Shown here piece after piece: positions 44,845-52,541 of a stretch of 64,000 nt of DNA. Origin of the DNA: Streptomyces sp. NRRL S-455. GTDB lineage: Bacteria > Actinomycetota > Actinomycetes > Streptomycetales > Streptomycetaceae. The stretch spans positions 119,838 to 183,837 of the forward strand of contig NZ_JOCT01000024.1 in the NCBI RefSeq assembly GCF_000717875.1, read 5' to 3'. The notes beneath the pieces were generated by a model that saw only the letters and a program-made list of their open reading frames with translations, had not been told where the DNA came from and ran no database searches. Made by a program: the position numbers and the translations under genes. Position 1 is the first letter of the stretch. Each line of letters opens with the position of its first letter.

Positions 44845-44865
44845 CTGTGGGTGAGGTGTTTTCGG

Positions 44866-45675
44866 TCAGTACGGCCAGATCGGCGGGTCCGTCACGAAGT
44901 GGCCGCCCAGGTAGGCGTGCGCCTCGTTGCCCGGATCCAGCTCGCCCTGCTCGGCGATGAGCTTCTCGGCCCACGGCTCGGAGTCGTCCTGCGGCTCGTA
45001 GCCGAGGGCCCGGGCGGTGCTCAGGTCCCACCACAGGCGGGTGTTGGCGGAGGAGCCATGGACGACGGTGTGGCCGACGTGCTCGGCGGTCAGGGCCGCG
45101 TGGAAGAGGCGGGCGCCGTCGGCCGGGCTCATCCACACCGAGAGCATGCGCACGCTGGTCGGCTCGGGGAAGCAGGAGCCGATCCGCACCGACACCGTCT
45201 CCAGGCCGTGCTTGTCCCAGTAGAGCTGGGCGAGGTCCTCGCCGAAGCACTTGGACAGGCCGTAGAAGGTGTCGGGGCGGCGGGCGGTGTCGACCGGGAT
45301 CAGAGGGTCTTCGCCCTGGGGGCGCGGTGTGTAGCCGACGGCGTGGTTGGAGGAGGCGAAGACGATCCGGCCGACGCCCTCCTCACGGGCGGCCTCGTAG
45401 AGGTGGTAGGTGCCCTCGATGTTGGCCTTGAGGATCTTCTCGAAGGGGGCTTCCAGGGAGATGCCCGCGAGGTGGATGATCGCGTCGACGCCCCGGACGG
45501 CCTCGCGCAGGGCGTCCCGGTCGGCGAGGTCGGCTGTGATCGCGTCGGGTGCGCCCTCGATCGGGCGCATGTCGAGCAGGCGCAGCTCGTAGCCGTAGTC
45601 CGGGAGCAGGTCCCGCATCAGGGTGCCGAGGCCGCCGGCGGCGCCGGTGAGCAGAACGGTGCGGGGAGCGGGCAT
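44866..45675 (-). CDS. udh: Uronate dehydrogenase
   Basis: Oxidises D-galacturonate or D-glucuronate with NAD+ to the aldaro-lactone, the first step of the oxidative uronate route. 269 residues, the size of known uronate dehydrogenases of the SDR superfamily. Rossmann loop LLTGAAGGLGTLMRDLL; IIHLAGISLEAPFEKILKANIEGTYHLYEAAR; catalytic YGLSK with Tyr near residue 138; FASSNHAVGY. ATG 45675 follows AAGGAGACCCGAGG. Divergent from a KdgD-type gene and next to a pectinase locus, so galacturonate is the likely substrate. Confidence 0.87.
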   Translation of the reverse strand: MPAPRTVLLTGAAGGLGTLMRDLLPDYGYELRLLDMRPIEGAPDAITADLADRDALREAVRGVDAIIHLAGISLEAPFEKILKANIEGTYHLYEAAREEGVGRIVFASSNHAVGYTPRPQGEDPLIPVDTARRPDTFYGLSKCFGEDLAQLYWDKHGLETVSVRIGSCFPEPTSVRMLSVWMSPADGARLFHAALTAEHVGHTVVHGSSANTRLWWDLSTARALGYEPQDDSEPWAEKLIAEQGELDPGNEAHAYLGGHFVTDPPIWPY

Positions 45676-45718
45676 CCTCGGGTCTCCTTGAATCGGCCAC
45701 CGTACACATGAGCGCACG

Positions 45719-45730
45719 GCATTCATATGC
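45719..45730. promoter_or_regulatory. Palindrome near the udh transcription start
   Basis: GCATTCATATGC (arms GCAT/ATGC) lies just downstream of the udh -10. AT-rich relatives AATCATGAATATGG (about 45869) and TCATATATGA (49021) lie near the kdgD and GntR starts. Possible shared operator; inference. Confidence 0.4.
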
Positions 45731-45736
45731 GTGGAC

Positions 45737-45766
45737 ACGCTAAGGAGCCGGGGCGGAGCCCGTCAA
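45737..45766 (-). promoter_or_regulatory. udh promoter
   Basis: On the minus strand TTGACG (45766-45761), 18 bp, TAGCGT (45742-45737): a standard sigma-70/HrdB-like promoter about 60 bp before the start codon. Confidence 0.7.
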
Positions 45767-45815
45767 GTATGTCGCGGAAGCGGTGAATCCGCTGGTGCGT
45801 CGCGGGTTTGTGCGC

Positions 45816-45845
45816 TTGACCGTTGCCGTGGCGGCCCCGTAGCGT
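45816..45845 (+). promoter_or_regulatory. kdgD promoter
   Basis: TTGACC (45816-45821), 18 bp, TAGCGT (45840-45845). The same spacer and -10 as the divergent udh promoter; the two -35 elements are 50 bp apart. Confidence 0.7.
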
Positions 45846-45898
45846 GGAGGTGTTCAGAAATGTAGACGCCAATCATGAATATGGAACCGGGAGAGCTC

Positions 45899-46840
45899 GT
45901 GACGTCAGCCCCTCTCGCCGCCCGCCTCAACATCCCCAGCGGACCGCTGTTCTTCCCGGTCACCGCGTACGGACCCGACGGCTCCGTGGACCTCGACACC
46001 TACCGCGCGCACGTGCGCCGCGGGGTGGAGGCCGGAGCCGCCGCCGTGTTCGCCTGCTGCGGCACCGGAGAGTTCCACGCACTCACGCCCGAGGAGTTCG
46101 AGGCGTGCGTCCGGGTGGCCGTCGAGGCGGCCGAGGGACGGGTGCCGGTCGTCGCGGGCGCCGGTTACGGCACCGCGCTTGCCGTGCGCTACGCCCGCCT
46201 CGCCGAGGCGGCCGGGGCGGACGGGCTGCTCGCCATGCCGCCCTACCTCGTCGTCGCCGGGCAGGAGGGGCTGCTGCGGCACTACCGGGAGGTGGCCGCG
46301 GCGGCCTCCCTGCCCGTCGTGGTCTACCAGCGCGACAACGCCGTCTTCACCCCGGAGACCGTCGTCGGACTGGCCCGCACGGACGGCATCATCGGCCTCA
46401 AGGACGGGCTCGGCGACCTCGACCTCATGCAGCGGATCATCAGCGCCGTACGCACCGAGGCCCCGGGCGACTTCCTGTACTTCAACGGCCTGCCGACCGC
46501 TGAGCAGACCCAGCTCGCCTACCGCGCCCTCGGCGTCACGCTCTACTCCTCCGCGGTGTTCTGCTTCGCGCCCGAGCTCGCCCTCGCCTTCCACCAGGCC
46601 CTCAGGACCGGCGACGACAGGACCGTCGAGAAGCTGTTGGACGGCTTCTTCCGCCCCTTCGTCGAACTGCGTACCCAGGGCCGCGGCTACGCCGTCGCCC
46701 TCGTCAAGGCCGGGGTACGGCTGCGCGGACTCGACGTGGGGGAGGTGCGGCCCCCGCTGCACGAACCGGCCGGGGATCATGTCAAGCAGCTCGCCGAACT
46801 GATCGAACACGGCTACGCGCTGCTGGAGGAGGCCAAGTGA
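45899..46840 (+). CDS. kdgD: 5-dehydro-4-deoxyglucarate dehydratase (KdgD type)
   Basis: DapA-superfamily TIM-barrel lyase that dehydrates and decarboxylates 5-keto-4-deoxyglucarate to 2,5-dioxopentanoate. 313 residues. KdgD-like details: CCGTGEFHALTPEEF (DapA itself has GTTGE), VVVYQRDNAVFTPE (Tyr of the active site) and Schiff-base lysine in IIGLKDGLGDLD at about residue 168. GTG 45899 after GGGAGAGCTC; ATG 45875 and 45881 are alternatives without good sites. Divergent from udh with a matched promoter and overlapping the next gene by GTGA. Confidence 0.82.
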   Translation: MTSAPLAARLNIPSGPLFFPVTAYGPDGSVDLDTYRAHVRRGVEAGAAAVFACCGTGEFHALTPEEFEACVRVAVEAAEGRVPVVAGAGYGTALAVRYARLAEAAGADGLLAMPPYLVVAGQEGLLRHYREVAAAASLPVVVYQRDNAVFTPETVVGLARTDGIIGLKDGLGDLDLMQRIISAVRTEAPGDFLYFNGLPTAEQTQLAYRALGVTLYSSAVFCFAPELALAFHQALRTGDDRTVEKLLDGFFRPFVELRTQGRGYAVALVKAGVRLRGLDVGEVRPPLHEPAGDHVKQLAELIEHGYALLEEAK

Positions 46841-48000
46841 AGGCGTCGGCATTCGTCTACCCCTGGGACGTCAACGGGGACCCGGAGGCGCCCGCGCGGA
46901 TCGCCGCGCTCGGCGTGGAGCAGGTGACGCTCGCCGCCGCCTACCACTCCACCCGCGCGCTCACGCCCCGCCACCCGCGCCACCGCATCGTCACGGCCGA
47001 GCACGCCGCCGTGCTCTACCCGGCGGACGACCGCTGGGACGGCCGGGAACTGCGCCCCTACGCGGCCGGGGACTGGGCCCCCGGCGACGCCTTCGGGGAG
47101 GCCGCCGCCGCCCTCACGGACGCCGGTCTCGAGGTGCACACCTGGGTCGTCCTCGCCCACAACTCGCGTCTGGGCGCCGAGCACCCGGGCACCTCGGTGG
47201 TCAACGCCTACGGCGACCGATACCCCTGGGCGCCGTGCATCGCCCAGCCCGCCACCCGCGCGTACCTGACCGACCTGGCGGCGGAGGCGGCCGTACGGCC
47301 CGGGGCGGCCGGCACCGAGCTGGAGTCCCTCGGCTGGTACGGGCTGCAGCATCTGCACGCCCACGACAAGACCGGCGGCGTCGGCCTCGGCGACGCCGGG
47401 CAGTACCTGATGGCGCTGTGCTTCTGCCCGGCCTGCCGGGAGGGCTACGGCCGGCACGGCCTGGACGCCGACGAGCTGGCGGCCGCCGTCCGGACCGCGC
47501 TGGAGCCGGTCTGGCAGGGCGCGCCCTCCGACGGGGGCTGGGCGGACATCGAGAAGCTCCTCGGAGAGACGCTCGCGAACACCACGCGCGCGTACCGCGA
47601 CGAAACCGCCCGCACGCTCCAGGAGGCGGCGGTCCGGGCCGTGCGCGAGGCCGCGCCCGACGGCTTCCAGGTGCTGCTGCACGCGGACCCGGTCTCCTAC
47701 CACGTCGGAGCCAACCCCGGGGTCGACCCGGCGCACATCCTGTCCGTCGCGGACGGTGTGGTCGTGCCCTGCGCGAGCGGCACCGGCACGCTGACGCCGT
47801 TCGCGCGCCAGGGCAAGGAGGGCGCCGTCATCGCCGCCAACTTCACCGTCGTCTCCGGCATGGGCGGCAGCCCGGGCACCCTCGCCGCCGACGCGGCCGA
47901 GGCCCGGCGCCTCGGCGCCACCGAACTGCGGCTTTACCACGCCGGGCTGGCGTCCGACGGCGACCTGGAGACGGTCCGCGCGGCCCTCGCGGGGCGCTGA
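46837..48000 (+). CDS. Unrecognised TIM-barrel-like protein in the uronate unit
   Basis: 387 residues, cytoplasmic (no signal). I do not recognise a named family. It starts MKASAFVYPWDVNGDPEAPARIAALGVEQVTLAAAYHSTRALTPRHP, and has LEVHTWVVLAHNSRLGAEHP, LESLGWYGLQHLHAHDK and a CFCPACREGYGRHGLD motif. These pieces recall glycoside-hydrolase-like (TIM barrel) proteins, in which CFCPxC occurs after a barrel strand. GTG 46837 overlaps the kdgD stop (GTGA), so it is made with KdgD. A missing step between aldaro-lactone and keto-deoxy-glucarate, or a hydrolase for a galacturonide, could fit; both are inference. Confidence 0.75.
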   Translation: MKASAFVYPWDVNGDPEAPARIAALGVEQVTLAAAYHSTRALTPRHPRHRIVTAEHAAVLYPADDRWDGRELRPYAAGDWAPGDAFGEAAAALTDAGLEVHTWVVLAHNSRLGAEHPGTSVVNAYGDRYPWAPCIAQPATRAYLTDLAAEAAVRPGAAGTELESLGWYGLQHLHAHDKTGGVGLGDAGQYLMALCFCPACREGYGRHGLDADELAAAVRTALEPVWQGAPSDGGWADIEKLLGETLANTTRAYRDETARTLQEAAVRAVREAAPDGFQVLLHADPVSYHVGANPGVDPAHILSVADGVVVPCASGTGTLTPFARQGKEGAVIAANFTVVSGMGGSPGTLAADAAEARRLGATELRLYHAGLASDGDLETVRAALAGR

Positions 48001-48331
48001 GCGCGGGGCTCCGTCACCAGTGGCTGACGTGCTGAGCGAGAGGGCCGCCCCCGGTCGGAGACGGCCCCGGCCCTCAAGCGGTGCTGAGCGAAGGGGCGCC
48101 TCGCCGGTCGGAGGTGGTTTCGGCCCTTGCCGGGGCCGAACCGGCGGAACTCTGTGATCGCGCGGCACGGGCACGAGAGGCCACGTCGTCTTGGCCGTCA
48201 TGCCTGGTCATCATGGGGCTGAGGACCGGGGGCGGGGATCGGGCAGGTGCCTGCGGAGCGGCCGGACGGGCGATGAGTTCGGCGGCCGGTGTCGGTCTAC
48301 CCCCTGAGACCGCACTCCGAAGGAGCAGGCC
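48001..48331. other. Intergenic region with an imperfect direct repeat
   Basis: 331 bases. Two related 33-34-base units, at 48030-48062 and 48082-48115, begin TGCTGAGCGA and end CGGTCGGAG. A short open frame covering 48081-48335 shows no protein-like bias beyond GC content. No gene is supported. Confidence 0.55.
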
Positions 48332-48940
48332 ATGACCGACACCACCGCGACGACCGGTACGACGCTCGACCTCGGGCCGCAGACGGAGGTCCTGACACGG
48401 CTCGCAGCCGCTGTCACCGACGAGCAACTGGCCGACCCGACGCCCTGCCCCGAGTACGCGGTGCGCAACCTGCTCGGCCACCTGGCCGGGCTGGCCGCCG
48501 CCTTCCGCGACGCCGGCCGCAAGGACCTGGGCGTCACGACCGACACCAGCCCGGACTCCGCGCTCCCGGACCTCACCCCGGGCTGGCGCGAGGAACTGCC
48601 CGAGGTCCTCGCCGAACTGGCCGGGGCCTGGCGCGACCCGGCCGCCTGGACCGGCATGACCCGCGCCGGGGGCGTGGACCTGCCCGGCGAGATCGCGGGT
48701 CTCGTCGCCACCGACGAGCTGGTCATCCACGGCTGGGACCTGGCCCGCGCGACCGGCCAGCACTACGAACCGGACCCGGCCGCGCTCCGGGCCTGCCACG
48801 ACTTCCTCGCGGCGGCCGTCGACGACCCCGGCCGGGGCGCCATCTTGGGTCCCGTCGTACCCGTCGAGCCGGACGCATCGCTGCTGGCCCGGGCGGTGGG
48901 CCTGAGCGGCCGCGATCCGGAGTGGACGCGCCGGCCGTAG
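48332..48940 (+). CDS. TIGR03086-family (DinB-like) metal-binding protein
   Basis: 202 residues. Mycothiol-dependent maleylpyruvate isomerase/DinB-like four-helix fold: TPCPEYAVRNLLGHLAGLAAAFRDAG near residue 37 and VATDELVIHGWDLARATGQ near residue 130, with metal-ligand histidines in GHLAG and IHGWDL. ATG follows GGAGCAGGCC. Such proteins in actinobacteria are thiol transferases or of unknown role. The stop is immediately followed by a LacI-like half-site. Its place in the uronate locus looks incidental. Confidence 0.85.
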   Translation: MTDTTATTGTTLDLGPQTEVLTRLAAAVTDEQLADPTPCPEYAVRNLLGHLAGLAAAFRDAGRKDLGVTTDTSPDSALPDLTPGWREELPEVLAELAGAWRDPAAWTGMTRAGGVDLPGEIAGLVATDELVIHGWDLARATGQHYEPDPAALRACHDFLAAAVDDPGRGAILGPVVPVEPDASLLARAVGLSGRDPEWTRRP

Positions 48941-48957
48941 AAAGCGATTGCAGTTTC
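48940..48957. promoter_or_regulatory. LacI-type site-like sequence
   Basis: GAAAGCGATTGCAGTTTC has the GAAAGCG...half-site of LacI-family operators and an imperfect dyad. It is directly after the stop codon of the DinB-like gene and 14 bp upstream of a -35 box of the GntR operon. Confidence 0.4.
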
Positions 48958-48970
48958 TTTGCCGGAAGCA

Positions 48971-48999
48971 TTGACGAAGCGAACGCGCCCTCCTACCGT
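48971..48999 (+). promoter_or_regulatory. Promoter of the GntR-sugar acid operon
   Basis: TTGACG (48971-48976), 17 bp, TACCGT (48994-48999), about 90 bp before the GntR start. TCATATATGA (49021-49030), a perfect palindrome, lies 21 bp after the -10 and may be the GntR operator. Confidence 0.6.
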
Positions 49000-49090
49000 C
49001 ATCGCGTCGTACTTCGTACGTCATATATGAGACGCGATACGTGAGATCCGATACGCGATCCATCTGGACCGCGAGATCCGAGAGGCGCGC

Positions 49091-49750
49091 ATGACCTCTG
49101 TGCCCACGCCGATCCCCTCCCGCACGCAATACGTGCTGGAGGGGATCAAACACCGCATCCTCACCGGGCAGTTGACGCCGGGGCAGGCGCTGGTCGAGAC
49201 CGAGCTCGCCGCGCAGTTCGGGGTGTCGAAGACCCCGGTGCGCGAGGCGCTCAAGACCCTTGCCGGGACCGGGCTCGTCGTGATGAGCCAGTACAAGGGC
49301 GTCACGGTGCGCATGGTGGACGCGGACATGGCGCGCGAGGTCTACGACGTGCGGCTGCTGCTGGAACCCGAGGCGCTCAAGCGGGCCGTGCGCCGGGGTG
49401 CCTCCCTGGATGCCGCGCGGGACGCGCTGACCCGCGCCGACGCCGCCACCGACACCGCCGAACGCTCCCTCGCCAACCGCGAGTTCCACCGCGCCCTGTA
49501 CCTTCCGTGCGGCAACCCGCTGCTCGGCCGGATGCTCGACGAGGTCCGCGACCAGGCCGCCCTGGTCTCCGCCGTCGCCTGGGCCGCCTCGCCCTCATGG
49601 GAGCGGGAGGCCGACGAGCACCGCGAGATCCTCCGGCTCGCCCTCGACAGGGACGCGGACGGCGCGGCACTCGCCCTCCACTCCCACATCGCTTCCTTCG
49701 TACAGCGCGCATTCCCCCAGGCGGGACTGGAACAGGAAGGTCAGGAATGA
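49091..49750 (+). CDS. GntR-family (FadR/FCD) regulator
   Basis: 219 residues. N-terminal winged helix: TQYVLEGIKHRILTGQLTPGQALVETELAAQFGVSKTPVREALKTLAGTGLV (about 12-63). C-terminal all-helical FCD domain with VRLLLEPEALKRAV, ANREFHRALYLPCGNPLL (metal-ligand His/Asp region) and DEHREILRLALDRD. FCD regulators often sense sugar acids. ATG follows GAGATCCGAGAGGCGCGC. It overlaps the DapA-family gene by ATGA, so it probably regulates its own operon. Confidence 0.9.
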   Translation: MTSVPTPIPSRTQYVLEGIKHRILTGQLTPGQALVETELAAQFGVSKTPVREALKTLAGTGLVVMSQYKGVTVRMVDADMAREVYDVRLLLEPEALKRAVRRGASLDAARDALTRADAATDTAERSLANREFHRALYLPCGNPLLGRMLDEVRDQAALVSAVAWAASPSWEREADEHREILRLALDRDADGAALALHSHIASFVQRAFPQAGLEQEGQE

Positions 49751-50658
49751 GCAGCGTGGCGTTCGAGACCCAGCGGGCGGCCCTGGCCGACGTGGTGGCG
49801 ATCCCGGTGACCCCGTTCGCCGAGGACGGCTCCGTCGAGCGGGACACCTACCGGGCCCTGCTGCGCCGCCTGCTCGACGGCGGCATCACGACCCTCACCC
49901 CGAACGGCAACACCGGCGAGTTCTACGCCCTCACCCCCGAAGAGCGCCGGCTGGTCACGGAACTGACCGTCGACGAGGCCGGGGACCGGGCCGCGATCCT
50001 GGTCGGGGTCGGGCACGACGTGCCGACCGCGGTCGCCTCCGCCCGGCACGCCCGGGAACTCGGCGCCCAGATGGTGATGGTCCACCAGCCCGTCCACCCC
50101 TACGTCTCGCAGGCCGGCTGGGTCGACTACCACCGGGCCATCGCCGAGGCCGTGCCCGAGCTGGGCGTCGTCCCGTACATCCGCAACGCGCAGCTCACCG
50201 GCGCCCGCCTCGCCGAACTCGCCGACCACTGCCCCAACGTCATCGGCGTGAAGTACGCCGTCCCGGACGCGGCCAGGTTCGCCGCGTTCGCCCGCGACGC
50301 GGGGCTGGAGCGGTTCGTGTGGGTGGCGGGGCTCGCCGAGCCGTACGCGCCCTCCTACTTCTCCGCGGGCGCCACCGGCTTCACCTCGGGGCTCGTCAAC
50401 GTCGCCCCGGCCGTCTCCCTGAACATGATCGAGGCGCTGCGCTCCGGCGACTACCCGGCCGCGATGAAGGTCTGGGAGCAGATCCGCCGCTTCGAGGAGC
50501 TGCGCGCCGACAGCGGCTCCGCCAACAACGTCACCGTCGTCAAGGAGGCCCTCGCCTCCCTCGGGCTGTGCCGCCGCGAGGTCCGCCCGCCGAGCCGGAC
50601 CCTCCGGGAGGACCAGCGCGCCGAGGTCGCCGCGATCGCCGCGGGGTGGTCGATATGA
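49747..50658 (+). CDS. DapA-family 2-keto-3-deoxy sugar acid lyase
   Basis: 303 residues, a TIM-barrel Schiff-base lyase. GNTGEFYALTPEERRLV replaces the GTTGE of DapA, and PYIRNAQLTG replaces YNxP; the lysine is in VIGVKYAVPDA at about residue 169. These differences place it with sugar-acid lyases (KdgD or L-2-keto-3-deoxyarabonate dehydratase) and not with lysine synthesis. Between a GntR gene and an IlvD/Edd dehydratase, coupled to both by ATGA overlaps. A role after L-arabinonate dehydratase is the best guess. Confidence 0.8.
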   Translation: MSSVAFETQRAALADVVAIPVTPFAEDGSVERDTYRALLRRLLDGGITTLTPNGNTGEFYALTPEERRLVTELTVDEAGDRAAILVGVGHDVPTAVASARHARELGAQMVMVHQPVHPYVSQAGWVDYHRAIAEAVPELGVVPYIRNAQLTGARLAELADHCPNVIGVKYAVPDAARFAAFARDAGLERFVWVAGLAEPYAPSYFSAGATGFTSGLVNVAPAVSLNMIEALRSGDYPAAMKVWEQIRRFEELRADSGSANNVTVVKEALASLGLCRREVRPPSRTLREDQRAEVAAIAAGWSI

Positions 50659-52385
50659 CCGGCAGGCTGCGTCCCGAGGACCTCAGAAGCCATCAGTGGT
50701 TCGGCGCCGAGGGCCAGCTGCGCACCTGGTCGCACAACGCCCGGATGCGCCAGCTCGGTTACGAGGCGGAGGAGTACCGAGGCCGTCCGGTGATCGCCGT
50801 CCTGAACACCTGGTCCGACATCAACCCCTGCCATGTCCACCTGCGCGAGCGTGCCGAGGCGGTCAAGCGGGGGGTGTGGCAGGCCGGCGGCTTCCCGCTG
50901 GAGTTCCCGGTCGCCACACTCTCCGAGACGTACCAGAAGCCGACCCCGATGCTCTACCGCAACCTGCTCGCGATGGAGACGGAGGAGCTGCTGCGGTCGT
51001 ACCCGATCGACGCTGCGGTGCTGCTCGGCGGCTGCGACAAGTCGACGCCCGCGCTGCTCATGGGCGCGGCCTCGGCCGACATACCGTCGATCTTCGTGCC
51101 CGCGGGGCCGATGCTGCCGGGCCACTGGCGCGGGGAGACCCTCGGATCCGGCACCGACATGTGGAAGTACTGGGACGAGCACCGCGCGGGCAACCTGACC
51201 GACTGTGAACTGAGAGAGCTGCAGGGCGGGCTGGCGCGTTCGCCCGGTCACTGCATGACCATGGGGACCGCGTCGACGATGACCGCGGCGGCGGAGTCCC
51301 TGGGCATGACGCTGCCGGGCGCCTCCTCGATCCCGGCCGTCGACTCCGGGCACGAGCGGATGGCCGCCGCCTCCGGGCGCCGTGCCGTGGAGCTCGCCTG
51401 GACCGCGCTCAAGCCGTCCAGGATCCTCACCCGCGAGGCCTTCGAGGACGCCGTCACCACGGTCCTCGGGCTCGGCGGCTCCACCAACGCCGTCATCCAC
51501 CTGATCGCGATGGCGGGGCGCTGCCAGGTCGAGCTCACCCTCGACGACTTCGACCGCATCGCCCGCACCGTCCCGGTGCTCGCCAACGTCCGGCCCGGCG
51601 GACGGACGTACCTCATGGAGGACTTCTACTTCGCCGGCGGCCTGCCCGCCTTCCTCTCGCGGATCACCGACCTGCTGCACCTGGACCGGCCCACCGTCAA
51701 CGGGACCCTGGGGGAGCAGATCGAGGGCGCCGTCGTCCACGACGACGACGTCATCCGCACCCGGGAGAACCCGGTCGCCGCCGAGGGCGGGGTCGCCGTG
51801 CTGCGTGGCAACCTCTGCCCCGACGGCGCGGTCATCAAGCACATCTCCGCCGAGCCGCACCTGCTCAAGCACACCGGCCCGGCCGTCGTCTTCGACGACT
51901 ACAAGACCATGCAGCGCACCATCAGCGACCCGGCACTCGGCATCACACCCGACCACGTGCTGGTGCTGCGGAACGCCGGCCCCAAGGGCGGCCCGGGAAT
52001 GCCCGAGTACGGGATGCTGCCGTTGCCCGACTATCTGCTCAAGCAGGGCGTGCGGGACATGGTCCGGATCTCCGACGCCCGGATGAGCGGCACCAGTTAC
52101 GGCGCGTGCGTGCTGCACGTCGCTCCCGAGTCGTACGTCGGCGGACCGCTCGCCCTCGTCCGCACCGGCGACTCCATCACCCTCGACGTCGAGGGCCGCA
52201 CGCTCCAGCTCCACGTGGACGACGAGGAGCTGGAGCGCCGAAGGGCCACCTGGACGCCGCCGCCCACCCGTTACGAGCGCGCTTACGGCGCGCTCTACAA
52301 CGAGCAGATCACGCAGGCCGACACGGGCTGCGACTTCGAGTTCCTCGCCCGTCCGGGCCGGGTCGCCGACCCGTACGCGGGCTGA
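50655..52385 (+). CDS. IlvD/Edd-family sugar acid dehydratase, L-arabinonate type
   Basis: Dehydrates an aldonic acid to its 2-keto-3-deoxy form. 576 residues. Cysteines C59 (DINPCHVH), C127 (GGCDKSTP) and C200 (SPGHCMTMGT) are at the positions I recall for the [2Fe-2S] ligands of Rhizobium L-arabinonate dehydratase. The catalytic serine lies in ARMSGTSYG near residue 478. ATG 50655 overlaps the previous stop. Arabinonate fits pectin arabinan side chains, but xylonate, fuconate or galactonate cannot be excluded. Confidence 0.85.
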   Translation: MTGRLRPEDLRSHQWFGAEGQLRTWSHNARMRQLGYEAEEYRGRPVIAVLNTWSDINPCHVHLRERAEAVKRGVWQAGGFPLEFPVATLSETYQKPTPMLYRNLLAMETEELLRSYPIDAAVLLGGCDKSTPALLMGAASADIPSIFVPAGPMLPGHWRGETLGSGTDMWKYWDEHRAGNLTDCELRELQGGLARSPGHCMTMGTASTMTAAAESLGMTLPGASSIPAVDSGHERMAAASGRRAVELAWTALKPSRILTREAFEDAVTTVLGLGGSTNAVIHLIAMAGRCQVELTLDDFDRIARTVPVLANVRPGGRTYLMEDFYFAGGLPAFLSRITDLLHLDRPTVNGTLGEQIEGAVVHDDDVIRTRENPVAAEGGVAVLRGNLCPDGAVIKHISAEPHLLKHTGPAVVFDDYKTMQRTISDPALGITPDHVLVLRNAGPKGGPGMPEYGMLPLPDYLLKQGVRDMVRISDARMSGTSYGACVLHVAPESYVGGPLALVRTGDSITLDVEGRTLQLHVDDEELERRRATWTPPPTRYERAYGALYNEQITQADTGCDFEFLARPGRVADPYAG

Positions 52386-52541
52386 GCCACCGCACGAGCC
52401 GAGCACCACCGCACGACGGACCACCGCGCTCCTCGGCACGACCCGGCACGACCCTGCCCAGGGAGAAAGCGCTTCCCGAGCACGCACCGACGCACGACCG
52501 AAGCACGACGCACCACGACGTACTGAGAACGGAGAACAGTC
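52386..52541. other. CACGAC-rich leader region
   Basis: GCACGAC occurs six times (plus GCACGAG once) in 156 bases around the LacI-type site at 52465-52476. The purpose is unknown. AGAACGGAGAACAGTC provides the ribosome-binding site of the next gene. Confidence 0.6.
52465..52476. promoter_or_regulatory. LacI-type operator upstream of the pectin-sugar importer
   Basis: GAAAGCGCTTCC within GGGAGAAAGCGCTTCCC has the AAGCGCTT core of LacI-family operators. Same core at 58280-58287. Confidence 0.6.

Larger units (their letters stand above)
44554..44865. other. Intergenic region between DeoR and udh
   Basis: 312 bases without a gene. Contains a degenerate copy of the GTTCCCCGCG repeat (44727-44770) and the udh terminator (44812-44844). 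The DeoR promoter should lie on the minus strand here but no clear -35/-10 is seen. Confidence 0.6.

Noticed and set aside
48081..48335. Open frame of 84 codons in the gap before the DinB-like gene
   Set aside because: It covers the direct repeats, has arginine/alanine-rich noise, no ribosome-binding site and overlaps the start of the next gene.
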